This document shows positions 28,168-37,042 of a stretch of DNA of 64,000 bases, one piece after another. Position numbers and translations under genes: made by a program. Position 1 is the stretch's first letter; every line of letters begins with the position of its first letter. The stretch lies in NCBI RefSeq assembly GCF_900177665.1, contig NZ_FXAW01000002.1, positions 248,001 to 312,000 on the forward strand, read 5' to 3'. The notes under the pieces are model-generated. The model was given only the letters and a program-made list of their open reading frames with translations, ran no database searches and was not told where the DNA came from. Origin of the DNA: Marivirga sericea (GTDB lineage: Bacteria > Bacteroidota > Bacteroidia > Cytophagales > Cyclobacteriaceae).

Positions 28168-29056
28168 GATGCTTCATCAGTTGGCTAATCTCTTTTGCCA
28201 GAACATCTGAAAGGTCAATCTGATTACTTTCATGCCGGATGGTGTTGCACGTTACGACCTGTTGTACCCCTGCATTTTTTAGATCCGCATAGGCTGAGCC
28301 AGCAAATACGGCATGTACCCCAACACAAACCGGTGGGTGCATTCCGGCTTTTTTTAAATGGCCGACTGTCTCTATCATCGTTCTGGCGGTGGAAATTATA
28401 TCATCCACCAGTACCGGGGTGTAGTCTTTGTATTTTGCTACATCGGGGACGGACACTTCCACATCCCGGTCACCGTGCCTCACTTTCTCTAACACGGTAA
28501 AAGGCGCTCCTGCTTCTTCTGCTACCTGGGAAACCCATTGCTCACTTTCACTATCCGGACCGATAAATATCGGCTTTTCAATATTATTGCTCACCCATTT
28601 TGAAATGTGTGATGCCGCATGGATCAGTTTATTAGGTACGGTGTAAATTTCACTTAACGAACTTCTGCGGTGCAGGTGAGGATCAACGGTGGTCAATGTT
28701 TCAGCAAAGCCTGATATCAGTTGGGCAAAATAAGTTGATGTAATACCTTCTCCCGGATTAAACTGTTTATCCTGACGCATGTAGGCAAGATAAGGTGCTA
28801 CCAGGCAAGTACAGACAGCACCGAGTTCTTTGGCGGTCTTACTTAAAAAGTAGAGAGGCAGCAATTTGGCATCTGGCTCGTGTAATGTGCATACCATTAC
28901 CACGCATTTATCTTTAACCTCAGAGTGAATCTGCACATAGCTTTCCCCATCGGGAAACTGCCGGATGGTTACCTCTCCCTTTTCAGCCTTGAGGTGTCCG
29001 GCTATTTTTTTAGTAAGGTCTTCGTTGCCCGGTAAGGCAAAAACTATCATTTCCAT
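28160..29056 (-). CDS. prs: Ribose-phosphate diphosphokinase (PRPP synthase)
   Basis: A 298-residue cytoplasmic enzyme. The ATG at 29056 (MEMIVFALPG) sits 4 bp after the phosphorylase stop. Motifs: FPDGESYVQI near residue 35, PYLAYMRQDKQFNPGE for ATP binding, VDPHLHR, and the PRPP loop VLVDDIISTARTM near residue 220. It links ribose-5-phosphate and ATP with PRPP and AMP. It is slightly shorter and more divergent than housekeeping Prs, so it is probably a second, specialised copy. Placed after thymidine/AMP phosphorylase it could channel ribose phosphate from nucleosides; that is inference. Confidence 0.9.
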   Translation of the reverse strand: MEMIVFALPGNEDLTKKIAGHLKAEKGEVTIRQFPDGESYVQIHSEVKDKCVVMVCTLHEPDAKLLPLYFLSKTAKELGAVCTCLVAPYLAYMRQDKQFNPGEGITSTYFAQLISGFAETLTTVDPHLHRRSSLSEIYTVPNKLIHAASHISKWVSNNIEKPIFIGPDSESEQWVSQVAEEAGAPFTVLEKVRHGDRDVEVSVPDVAKYKDYTPVLVDDIISTARTMIETVGHLKKAGMHPPVCVGVHAVFAGSAYADLKNAGVQQVVTCNTIRHESNQIDLSDVLAKEISQLMKHHA

Positions 29057-29060
29057 ATTT

Positions 29061-30581
29061 TTAAGTCTCTTTGATTTTAATAATTTGTTTTTGTGTATCC
29101 AGGTAAGAAAGGGCGTATTCAAGCTCTCCTTGTGACTCAGCATGGATTTCAAACAGAGTATCGTTCTCTTCCACATGAGTACCCAATGGCGCAAGCAGCA
29201 AAATACCTGCTGTCATTGCACCAGGAGCACCGGCCAGCTTGGCTACTTTGGCCAGTCTACGATTATCAATTTCTGAAACTACTCCACTTACTGCGGATCT
29301 AATCTTATGCTTATGGGGCGCTAACTCAGGTTCCCTGAAAAAACCTTGTGCCTCGCAGATAGCGGTGAATTTTTTGTAGCCGTCTCCACTTTTCAAAATT
29401 CTCAAGGCTTCAAGAGCACCTGATCCTTCGGCTGCTTTTCCTCCCATTTCAAGTAATCTGCCTGCCAGTTTTACCGCTCTTTCACGCAGGTCATTCGGAG
29501 CATTTTCCTCGTTTCGCAAGACAGACAAAACATCCCTTGCCTCCAGTGCAGGACCAATACCCCGCCCCACAGGTTGTGACCCATCGGTTAATACAATATC
29601 AATATTCAGCCCAATGGCTTTGCCTACGGCAACCATCTTTTCTGACAGATGCTCAGCAGCCTCCTGCGAACGCACTTTAGCCGTAGAGCCAACGGGAATA
29701 TCAATCACCACATCAGTAGAACCTGCTGCCGCCTTTTTAGAAAGTACGGAAGCGATCATCTGCCCTTCGCTATCAATATCCAAAGCTTTTTCTACACGGA
29801 TGAGTATATCATCTGCCGGACTTAGCTGTACAGATCCGCCCCAGGCCAGGCAACCACCTTCCTGCTCTACTGCTTTTTTCATTTGCCAGGTTGTGAGATT
29901 TACATTGGTGACTACCTCCATGGTGTCTGCTGTACCGGCTGGTGAAGTAATGGCACGGGAAGAAGTTTTAGGAATGGTCAACCCTGCTGCGGCAACAATA
30001 GACACTATCAAAGGAGTCGTTCTGTTACCGGGCAAGCCACCTATGCAGTGTTTATCATAAACTTTATCCTTGCCCCAGTCCAGTTTAAAACCCACGTTAA
30101 TCATGGAACGGGTCAGGGCAATCACTTCGTCCTGATTTAATGAGTTCCCGGTGCTGGAAGCCAGAAAGGCGGATAGTTGGATATTGGATAGATTCCGATT
30201 GACAATATCTCCGATTATCCTGTCAAACTCTTCCTGGTTCAAGCGGTGACCATAAATTTTCTTACGGACATCACTCATGGAATCCAGGGCATCTAAATGG
30301 CTCAGCTTAAGTAGATCACCTTCTTTAGTATCCAGGGCTTCAATGGCGGCATCAGAAAGGCCCAATTGATCGTGACTTAATTGTGACTCATCATCCCAAA
30401 CGATAAGAGATGCTACAATGGTTTTTTCTCCTTTTGTAACTTTTATACGATTTAAAGCCTCAAACCCTTCCGATATACAAACCGGGCAGTCCTTACGCAT
30501 AAATACCATATATTCATTGCGGGCATCTATGCCTAGTCTTACTAGTTTTAATACGTTATGTCGGGTATCCTTTGCTTCCAT
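29061..30581 (-). CDS. deoA: Thymidine phosphorylase / AMP phosphorylase family enzyme
   Basis: A 506-residue enzyme of the type with an extra N-terminal domain (residues 1-90), as in archaeal AMP phosphorylases and bacterial type-2 thymidine phosphorylases. Motifs include DKHCIGGLPGNRTTPLIVS near residue 180, SSRAITSPAGTADTMEV near 205 and DGSQPVGRGIGPALEARD near 335. It splits a (deoxy)nucleoside or NMP with phosphate to give base and sugar phosphate. Sequence alone does not decide between thymidine and NMP. An ATG at 30579-30581 shares one base with the upstream TGA. It lies 4 bp before prs. Confidence 0.9.
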   Translation of the reverse strand: MEAKDTRHNVLKLVRLGIDARNEYMVFMRKDCPVCISEGFEALNRIKVTKGEKTIVASLIVWDDESQLSHDQLGLSDAAIEALDTKEGDLLKLSHLDALDSMSDVRKKIYGHRLNQEEFDRIIGDIVNRNLSNIQLSAFLASSTGNSLNQDEVIALTRSMINVGFKLDWGKDKVYDKHCIGGLPGNRTTPLIVSIVAAAGLTIPKTSSRAITSPAGTADTMEVVTNVNLTTWQMKKAVEQEGGCLAWGGSVQLSPADDILIRVEKALDIDSEGQMIASVLSKKAAAGSTDVVIDIPVGSTAKVRSQEAAEHLSEKMVAVGKAIGLNIDIVLTDGSQPVGRGIGPALEARDVLSVLRNEENAPNDLRERAVKLAGRLLEMGGKAAEGSGALEALRILKSGDGYKKFTAICEAQGFFREPELAPHKHKIRSAVSGVVSEIDNRRLAKVAKLAGAPGAMTAGILLLAPLGTHVEENDTLFEIHAESQGELEYALSYLDTQKQIIKIKET

Positions 30582-31951
30582 CACAATTCTACCTTTTGAT
30601 TAAGTTGAGGGATCTCACTGTCCCATTGGTATACTTCTTTGATGTGCTGCTGAAGGGCACTGGCTTGCTCTGCTTCCCCATGAATAATAAACACCTTTTC
30701 GGGTTGTTTTTTAATTTCAGAGAGCCAATCAATCAAATCGTTTTGATCAGTATGGGCACTCAGTCCTTCAATGTGTTCCATCTGCATGTTGAATGGCAGC
30801 CATTTGCCATAAACTTTAATTTCTGTTGCACCTTCAAGTAGTTTTCTTCCTCTTGTTCCTTCTGCCTGATAACCTACAAAAAGTAAGGTGTCGTTACTAT
30901 TGCCTGATCTTGTTTCCATGTAGTTGAGTATTCGTCCGCCCGTCATCATACCGCTACCGGCAATGACGATCTTGGATTTATTGTCTTCCCGCAGTGCCAG
31001 GGTTTCCCGATAGTTGCTCACTACCTGAAAATGAGAACACATTTCATCACATTCTTCCGGCTTTAGCTTGTGCCAGTCCCTGGAAGCATGAAATAGATGG
31101 AGTACATTAGCACCCATAGGACTATCCATGATCATGGGTATTTTCGGAATCTTTTTCTCTTTCAAAAGCCTCCAAAGCATTAGCATCATGAGCTGAGTGC
31201 GCTCTACGGCAAAACTGGGAATGAACAAGCTTCCTCCACGCTCTACCGTTTCGTTGACTATACGTTCCAGTTCTGGGATAATACTTTCTTCTTCAGGATG
31301 AATCCTTCCTCCATAGGTGGATTCAATAAGCAGGACATCCGCTTTTTCAGGCTTTTTTGGCGTATACAAAAGTAAATCTTTTTTTCTGCCAATATCACCT
31401 GAAAACACCAGACGGCTATCGTTGGTCTCTACTTCAATAAAAGTTGATCCGATGATATGGCCATTGTATTGCCACCTAACTTTAAAGTCGTTTTCGATCA
31501 CATGCCATTTCCCTTCAGCAACAGGATGGAATAGAGGAATTGTATTTTCCACGTCCTTTAAGTCATAGAATGCCTCTGCGGGGCTGTGCTTACTATAGCC
31601 CTCCTTGTTAGCTCGGGCAGCTTCTTCTTCCTGAATTTTAGCACTGTCCTTTAGAATAATTTCAGCAATTTTTAGGGTAGGTGCACTTCCGTATATTTTC
31701 CCCTTGAAACCGAGCTTTACCAAACGAGCCAGATAGCCTGTATGATCGAGATGGCCGTGCGTAAGCACCACTGCATCAATGGTTGTTGGATCATATTCAG
31801 GTTGTTTCCAATTGAGTAAACGTAATTCTTTCAATCCCTGAAATACACCGCAATCCACCATCAGTTTTTTATTTCCGGATTCGAGTAAATATTTGGAACC
31901 TGTAACCGTACCTGCGGCTCCTAAAAATTTTATGGTCATTTTTTCATTCAT
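30581..31951 (-). CDS. Beta-CASP metallo-beta-lactamase ribonuclease-like protein
   Basis: A 456-residue enzyme. The N-terminal metallo-beta-lactamase fold starts FLGAAGTVTGSKYLLE and carries HGHLDHTGYL (HxHxDH), FSGDIGR, and a central beta-CASP cap with LLIESTYGGR and PMGANVLHLF. The C-terminal RNA-specificity motif is VGYQAEGTRGRKLLEG, then HTDQNDLIDWL and VFIIHGE. Such proteins are RNA exo/endonucleases. The start could also be ATG 31939. It is coupled by TGATG overlap to the phosphorylase gene. RNA turnover would release nucleotides for the next enzymes; inferred. Confidence 0.9.
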   Translation of the reverse strand: MNEKMTIKFLGAAGTVTGSKYLLESGNKKLMVDCGVFQGLKELRLLNWKQPEYDPTTIDAVVLTHGHLDHTGYLARLVKLGFKGKIYGSAPTLKIAEIILKDSAKIQEEEAARANKEGYSKHSPAEAFYDLKDVENTIPLFHPVAEGKWHVIENDFKVRWQYNGHIIGSTFIEVETNDSRLVFSGDIGRKKDLLLYTPKKPEKADVLLIESTYGGRIHPEEESIIPELERIVNETVERGGSLFIPSFAVERTQLMMLMLWRLLKEKKIPKIPMIMDSPMGANVLHLFHASRDWHKLKPEECDEMCSHFQVVSNYRETLALREDNKSKIVIAGSGMMTGGRILNYMETRSGNSNDTLLFVGYQAEGTRGRKLLEGATEIKVYGKWLPFNMQMEHIEGLSAHTDQNDLIDWLSEIKKQPEKVFIIHGEAEQASALQQHIKEVYQWDSEIPQLNQKVEL

Positions 31952-31968
31952 TTGTTCAATACAATACA

Positions 31969-32826
31969 TTAGTTGTGTGACGTACTACTTGAGCAGATTT
32001 CTTCTCCTTCTTTTATGATTCTTTTGACTCGTGTATGAGAAATTCCCATTTCTTCAAGTACTTCGGGTTTGTCGCATAGCTCCTTACAAAGCACGATCAT
32101 CTTATCAATTAGCTTTTGCTTCTCAGCTTTTGTAAGGCTGGTAAGGCATGTAACAGGGTGCAGTCCAGACAAATTTATGCGGTCACGAATGCTCCCTTGC
32201 TGCGGATAATCCCAGCCTATCAATTTCAAACCTGAACATTTACCATATTGGATGGCATCTTCGGTAAACCGGGTATTGGTCACCACCCAGCCTTCGTGAA
32301 ATTTTGACTCGTTATCTTTGCGCTTTTCCCATTCCTTTTTCACATCCTCAAACCGGGATTTGATATAGAGTGGGATTTTAACATCGCACTTATAACCCTG
32401 ACGATTATGGAATTTACATTCCACCATAAAGTGCTGGTTGTCTTTCTCAGCCTCTACATCTATTTCGTGAGAGACACAATGCCCTTGAATGATTACCGCA
32501 ACCTTGGTACGGTATCCTTGACGTTTCAAAATTTCGCCTACAAATTTTTCAAAGGGATAGCCTGAGGGTCCCAGCTCCAGAATCGCCTGCTTGATTTTAT
32601 ATCTGCCTGCAACCGGCTTTGAGTGCTTTCGTAGCATGGAGAATGCCTGACTATAGATTTTCTTCGTTGACATACCGTCAACAAGCTGCGCTTCGATCCC
32701 ACTCACAACTTGATCAATAACGTCAGAACCGGCTCCTGCCTTTTCAAGGGATTGCCTGAGTTTGATTGATGAAAATGGAGCTCTTTCCCCGGAAGCCTTG
32801 GTTATTAAAACGGTCTTTTCTGGCAT
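31969..32826 (-). CDS. ATP-cone domain fused to Mrr-like restriction endonuclease domain
   Basis: A 285-residue cytoplasmic protein. Residues 5-88 are an ATP-cone (VLITKASGERAPFSSIKLRQ through AILELGP), the nucleotide-sensing module of ribonucleotide reductases and NrdR. Residues 90-205 look like an Mrr/PD-(D/E)XK nuclease, with D123 in SHEIDVEAE and E136-C137-K138 in VECKFH. Residues 230-285 are a helical tail ending in a Cys/Ser-rich stretch. It is first in the 12-gene operon and carries the shared promoter motif 59 bp upstream. ATP or dATP may gate nuclease activity; inferred. Confidence 0.8.
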   Translation of the reverse strand: MPEKTVLITKASGERAPFSSIKLRQSLEKAGAGSDVIDQVVSGIEAQLVDGMSTKKIYSQAFSMLRKHSKPVAGRYKIKQAILELGPSGYPFEKFVGEILKRQGYRTKVAVIIQGHCVSHEIDVEAEKDNQHFMVECKFHNRQGYKCDVKIPLYIKSRFEDVKKEWEKRKDNESKFHEGWVVTNTRFTEDAIQYGKCSGLKLIGWDYPQQGSIRDRINLSGLHPVTCLTSLTKAEKQKLIDKMIVLCKELCDKPEVLEEMGISHTRVKRIIKEGEEICSSSTSHN

Positions 32827-32851
32827 TCAATCTACTTTAACAATCGAATGT

Positions 32852-32911
32852 TAAAGTTAGAATTTTACACTCGGAGGTATTTATGATATCTCACTTTCGA
32901 TGTACGAAATT
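32852..32911 (-). promoter_or_regulatory. Shared promoter motif upstream of the 12-gene operon (copy 2)
   Basis: Plus-strand 32885-32911 carries ATCT, three bases, then CTTTCGATGTACGAAATT, one inserted-like difference from the consensus left part. It begins 59 bp from the start codon at 32826. On the minus strand TAACTTTA (32852-32859) resembles the Bacteroidota -7 element TAnnTTTG and lies 25 bp from the motif. No -33 TTTG was seen between, suggesting activator dependence. Confidence 0.7.
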
Positions 32912-32988
32912 ATGCTATTCAAAGTCAGTCTCTGATCACTAGTTGAACACCTAAAATCAAGCCTCAAATAAGTCTTGATTTATTAGTT

Positions 32989-33531
32989 TCACCTATAGTA
33001 TCTGATAAGATCGTCCTGATAAATCCAGAAAAATTTACTTATATCAAAGTAATTCAAAGGAGCCAAGTTGTGCTTTGATTTCATCTCTTTAACTACGGCA
33101 CCATACTCTAAATAATCATCGGGAGAAAAACAACTTTGAGAAAAAGCTTCAGCAATTTTCAAAGAATGACTGTTCCATAGTGGAAAGTAAGTAGGGTGAT
33201 GAACTGCACAATATCTTGAGGCAAATTCTATGTTTTCATAATCGATAGTGTCGTTCCCGTTTTGAGCCACTCTAACTGCAATTAATAGCTCACCTTGACC
33301 TAAAGGACTATCAATTTGCAATTTTTTGATATGATTTTGGAAACCGCACTTTATGAAATAATCAGCTCTATCAAGGTTGGCCACTGCCATCACCTTTTCT
33401 TTGATCACATCAATATCCTGATTGCCAGGGCGGAACCTGATGAAATTGATGAGTTTCCTATCAGTAAGAAAGTAGCCTCGAATATCTTTAATATGGTTGA
33501 TATGTTTCTCTATCATCTTATCCATCTTCAT
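32989..33531 (-). CDS. Hypothetical cytoplasmic protein
   Basis: A 180-residue protein without signal peptide or membrane helices. It contains aromatic-rich motifs (HHPTYFPLWNSHSLKIAEAF, FDISKFFWIYQDDLIRYYR) and a cluster of conserved-looking His and Asp, but no family I recognise. Its start overlaps the symporter stop by 14 bp, so it is the last gene of the unit that starts at 44570. A 162-bp gap with the promoter of the next operon follows. Confidence 0.55.
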   Translation of the reverse strand: MKMDKMIEKHINHIKDIRGYFLTDRKLINFIRFRPGNQDIDVIKEKVMAVANLDRADYFIKCGFQNHIKKLQIDSPLGQGELLIAVRVAQNGNDTIDYENIEFASRYCAVHHPTYFPLWNSHSLKIAEAFSQSCFSPDDYLEYGAVVKEMKSKHNLAPLNYFDISKFFWIYQDDLIRYYR

Positions 33532-34879
33532 TATCAGCTATTGAGGTTTTAGGAGTCATCTTGTTTTTGGTAATGCTACCATACCATTGATTAAAAACCA
33601 CACAAGCTGTCAGGTCTCCCGTTACATTTACTGCCGTTCGGAACATGCCCAACAAGCGCTCCACCCCAATAATGATGATGATTCCCTCTGCAGGAATACC
33701 CGCACTGCCCAGTACAGAAGCCAGGATTACAACCCCACCTCCAGGAATGGCTGGCGTGCCTATTGAAGCTGCAACAATGGTTACTATTACCACAATAATG
33801 TTCAACAAACTCATCTCCAGCCCATACGCCTGGGCGATAAATAAGGTGGTTATGGTTTGGTAAAGTGCTGTACCATCCATGTTGACCGTTGCGCCTATAG
33901 GGATAATAAAGTTGCTGATTGCGGGATCAACTTTCAGTTTTTCTTCTGCTGTTTGCAATGAGAGTGGCATAACGGCTGCTGAACTGGTCGTAGAAAAAGC
34001 CAACAATTGTGCATCCCTGATTTTTCCTAGAAATTTTAGTGGATTCCTTTTGCCGAGCAAGCTCACTATTAACAAATAGATACCCACAAGAATAAGTAAT
34101 CCGGCTAGTACAACGGCCACATAATAACTCAGTCCGGCAAGAGAACTTAAGCCTACACTGGAAGTGAGTTGAGCCATAAGCCCAAAAACAGCCACAGGCA
34201 CTAAAAGCATGGCCCACTTGACTACTGTCATACAAATTTCCTGTATTGCACTCAGCAACAACCTCACAGGTCTTAACAAGTCTGAGGGTAGTGACAGCAC
34301 TGCCACCCCAATGATAATGGTGAAAATGACAATACTCAACATTTCTCCGCTGACCATGGAAGCCAGAGGGTTTTCGGGGAGCAGATCGGTGATGATAGTT
34401 GGCACATCGTTTATCCCAAATGACAATTCTGCACTTTGAGCTCCTTTTGCCAAGGCCTCTTCATGTTCAGCTGCTGCCTGCTGGTGCAAATAGCGACCCG
34501 GTTTGAAAAGTGTGGCCAAGACAGTTCCAATGCTAACAGAAATAATGGTTGTTGCCACAAAATATAAGAGTACTCCTCCTCCAAGTTTTTTGAGGTTGTC
34601 TTTGTCATTGCTGGCAATGCCCGTAATGATAGATGCCACAATCAATGGAATCATGATCATCTGCACCAGCTTAAGAAATAGCATGCCGGGCAGGGCCAAC
34701 CAATTGCCTAAAACATCTGCAGTAGCTTTACTAACCCATCCATTTTGTGGACTTAAAAGTAGACCAAAACCTACTCCTAGAAAAAGTGCAATGAGTACCT
34801 TTAACCAGAGCTTATCTGCTACCAGTTTTTGAAGATAGGTATTTAGTGATTTAAGAGATTTTATTTCTGTATCAAACAT
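33518..34879 (-). CDS. Dicarboxylate/amino acid:cation symporter (DAACS family)
   Basis: A 453-residue membrane protein of the GltP/DctA type. Signatures are the Ser-rich TTSSAAVMPLSL of re-entrant loop HP1 and the TM7 motif GATVNMDGTALYQ, followed by GVERLLGMFRTAVNVTGD in TM8. These bind substrate and Na+ or H+. The substrate may be glutamate, aspartate or a C4 dicarboxylate. It lies 3 bp after the carboxypeptidase-regulatory-like gene in a tightly packed unit. Confidence 0.92.
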   Translation of the reverse strand: MFDTEIKSLKSLNTYLQKLVADKLWLKVLIALFLGVGFGLLLSPQNGWVSKATADVLGNWLALPGMLFLKLVQMIMIPLIVASIITGIASNDKDNLKKLGGGVLLYFVATTIISVSIGTVLATLFKPGRYLHQQAAAEHEEALAKGAQSAELSFGINDVPTIITDLLPENPLASMVSGEMLSIVIFTIIIGVAVLSLPSDLLRPVRLLLSAIQEICMTVVKWAMLLVPVAVFGLMAQLTSSVGLSSLAGLSYYVAVVLAGLLILVGIYLLIVSLLGKRNPLKFLGKIRDAQLLAFSTTSSAAVMPLSLQTAEEKLKVDPAISNFIIPIGATVNMDGTALYQTITTLFIAQAYGLEMSLLNIIVVIVTIVAASIGTPAIPGGGVVILASVLGSAGIPAEGIIIIIGVERLLGMFRTAVNVTGDLTACVVFNQWYGSITKNKMTPKTSIADNEDG

Positions 34880-34882
34880 TTT

Positions 34883-35443
34883 CTAATCAGGCCTTTCGGC
34901 CACATTTGTTCTTTTACCGTATGTGTGAATTTTATTAAGTAAATAGGTTAAAGGCCCTCTAATTTCATATTGTCCATCTCCAGTATAATTTTGTTTGGCA
35001 TATTTATCCACAGTTGGGAGAGCCAGAGAAACATCATCATCAGGCAATTTCATTTGAAGTATTTGCTGTTTGAAATCTTCAAGTCTTTTGAATCCCATTA
35101 CCGTAACGGCTTCTAACCATACAGTATCCTCCTCTAAAGTGATTTCAATGTGCTTGTTATCAAATGATTTTCCTTTTTCGATGGTATATATTTTCTCAAC
35201 ATGCTGAACTGTTGAAAAAATAATGGTATCCTGCTTTTTCATGCTTATACTGAACTCACCGTTCTTGTCTGTCAACGTTCCTTTTTTGGTATTTTTATTA
35301 AATACATGTACGGCACTCAGCGGCTCATTCAGACTGTTGTCACATGAAATTATTCCTGACAAAGTGATTTCACTTTTTTGAGCTTTGGTGACCAAGGTTA
35401 TTACTACAAAGAGAAATAACGTTATTATCATTCTACCTTTCAT
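34883..35443 (-). CDS. Secreted protein with carboxypeptidase-regulatory-like domain
   Basis: A 186-residue protein. Residues 1-21 form a signal peptide, and residues 25-110 form a CarboxypepD-regulatory-like beta-sandwich (LSGIISCDNSLNEPLSAVHV, KKGTLTDKNGEFSISM), the module often found at the start of TonB receptors in Bacteroidota. No receptor barrel follows; the C-terminal 70 residues (FKQQILQMKLPDDDV) are shared with small secreted proteins of unknown role. It overlaps the GAPDH stop by 4 bp. Confidence 0.75.
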   Translation of the reverse strand: MKGRMIITLFLFVVITLVTKAQKSEITLSGIISCDNSLNEPLSAVHVFNKNTKKGTLTDKNGEFSISMKKQDTIIFSTVQHVEKIYTIEKGKSFDNKHIEITLEEDTVWLEAVTVMGFKRLEDFKQQILQMKLPDDDVSLALPTVDKYAKQNYTGDGQYEIRGPLTYLLNKIHTYGKRTNVAERPD

Positions 35444-36474
35444 AATTGCCCTCCATTATTAATACCCAGACTTTTGTTCGTTTTTTTTATGGATTTCTCA
35501 GCACTTTCTTCCATTCCCGTCAATGCCCTTATAGCATCAATGGTTTCAGGTATAACAATAGCCTGGTTATCGACCACATATGCGTAATAGAGTTCATCTC
35601 CCTCGACTTTAAGCATATCTTGCCAAAGGGCTACTTCATACATATCGCCCCAGGGTCGTCCCATATCCAGGTACTTTTCTTTGATCGTATTATTGGAAAC
35701 CAGACCATCGCTGTAGTTGATCAAGGTGATTCGCGTAGATGTCTGAAATGCTTCTATCACCTCTTTTTTATCAGCTTTCCGAGTAAGGCGGACATTCCAA
35801 TAATGCAGGTGGCTAAGGGTTTGAGGTACTTTCACAGCCATGGTTACTATATCCAGTTCAGAGTCCACGCTCTGAGCGTCCGGCCCTTGGTGGCTGGGAA
35901 TATCTTTCTCCGGAACGAGCGTATTCATGATGCCACCTAAATGGCTTTCCCAGGGATCTGTAGCCCTGCGTAGCAGAGTACCACGAGCACTCTGCAGCAG
36001 CCCTGCTTTTTTAAGAGCGGTAAGTGTACGCAAAATGGAGGTAGTGTTGCAAGAGACTACTCGGGTACTGTCCCGGTTCAGGGCAGATGCATAGTTGTTT
36101 TCTGCGCTAAAAGAATGGCCGGTGGTTTCATGTTTTTCTCCACCTTGCAGGATAAATTTTATTCCCCGCTCTTTATAAATTTCTACATTTTGTGCAGCTA
36201 TCTTCTTTGGTGTACAATCTACCACCAGGTGAGCAACCCCTAATAGGTCTGCCATATTACCAGCCAGGGAAATACCGGCCTTTTGCATACTATCTTGGGC
36301 ATCTTCAGTAGCTGCATATACGGAGTACCCTTTCTTTACTGCAGTTTGTATCCGCCAGTCGCTGATCACATCACATACCCCGGCTAATTCCATATCGTCT
36401 TGTCGCGCGATTGCATCGGCTACTCTTTTGCCAATTACGCCATATCCTATAAGTGCTATTTTCTTTTTCATCAT
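35440..36474 (-). CDS. Type II (archaeal-type) glyceraldehyde-3-phosphate dehydrogenase
   Basis: A 344-residue NAD(P)-dependent enzyme. It has the Rossmann motif IGYGVIGKRVADAI near residue 9, DCTPKKIAAQN near 86, and the catalytic Cys142 in VVSCNTTS. The Cys-Asn-Thr-Thr setting and overall pattern match archaeal type II GAPDH rather than the bacterial Gap family (SCTTN). It oxidises glyceraldehyde-3-phosphate to 1,3-bisphosphoglycerate. It lies 1 bp from the K+ channel gene. Together with the class I aldolase at 20692 it suggests a second triose-phosphate route under stress. Confidence 0.9.
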   Translation of the reverse strand: MMKKKIALIGYGVIGKRVADAIARQDDMELAGVCDVISDWRIQTAVKKGYSVYAATEDAQDSMQKAGISLAGNMADLLGVAHLVVDCTPKKIAAQNVEIYKERGIKFILQGGEKHETTGHSFSAENNYASALNRDSTRVVSCNTTSILRTLTALKKAGLLQSARGTLLRRATDPWESHLGGIMNTLVPEKDIPSHQGPDAQSVDSELDIVTMAVKVPQTLSHLHYWNVRLTRKADKKEVIEAFQTSTRITLINYSDGLVSNNTIKEKYLDMGRPWGDMYEVALWQDMLKVEGDELYYAYVVDNQAIVIPETIDAIRALTGMEESAEKSIKKTNKSLGINNGGQL

Positions 36475-36475
36475 G

Positions 36476-37036
36476 TTATTGATTTCTAATTGTAGTATGA
36501 ATGTTATTTATGTTGGACAGTCCGAATACGATCAGCACAAAGCTTTGACCGATCTCCATCATCACTAAAATTTTGGCAGGGGTAGTTATTGGCACAACAT
36601 CTCCATAACCGATGGCAGCAAATGTTACCACACTGAAATAAAATGTCTCGAATAAATACTCGAAGTAATTGAAGCTTTCAAATAGTTTAAACCCCAGAAA
36701 AGAAGATCGATTGGCAGCGACCAAACAAGTGAAATCTGCCGCATAGGAGAAAATAATGAGCATGACGAGCAGTCCGAAAATCCAGAGAAGTTGCCCAAAA
36801 GAATGACAATGTTTAATGGACTTATTGACCTGCCTGAAGGTAAAAAAGGTAAAGTACCCAGTCTTGATAAAGGCCAGAAAAATAACAAGATAAGGCACCC
36901 AGCTTAGGGCATGATCTACAAACTGCATAAGATAGACATACACAAGTGCTACAGTTGCGACCAAAACGAGTGCGGAGCGCATCTGTTTAATAAGTTGTTT
37001 TAAAAAATTACTTCTGGTTATTTTATAAGTCATCAT
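36476..37036 (-). CDS. Two-pore-helix type potassium channel
   Basis: A 186-residue membrane protein with hydrophobic helices near residues 21-40, 45-63 and 85-105, a pore loop and a last helix near 155-175. The selectivity filter reads AIGYGD at about residues 141-146 (TFAAIGYGDVVP), typical of voltage-type K+ channels of the Ion_trans_2 group. No RCK domain or charged S4-like helix is visible. It lies 6 bp after nhaA and 1 bp before the GAPDH gene, which fits an ion-homeostasis role in the unit. Confidence 0.9.
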   Translation of the reverse strand: MMTYKITRSNFLKQLIKQMRSALVLVATVALVYVYLMQFVDHALSWVPYLVIFLAFIKTGYFTFFTFRQVNKSIKHCHSFGQLLWIFGLLVMLIIFSYAADFTCLVAANRSSFLGFKLFESFNYFEYLFETFYFSVVTFAAIGYGDVVPITTPAKILVMMEIGQSFVLIVFGLSNINNIHTTIRNQ

Positions 37037-37042
37037 GTATCG

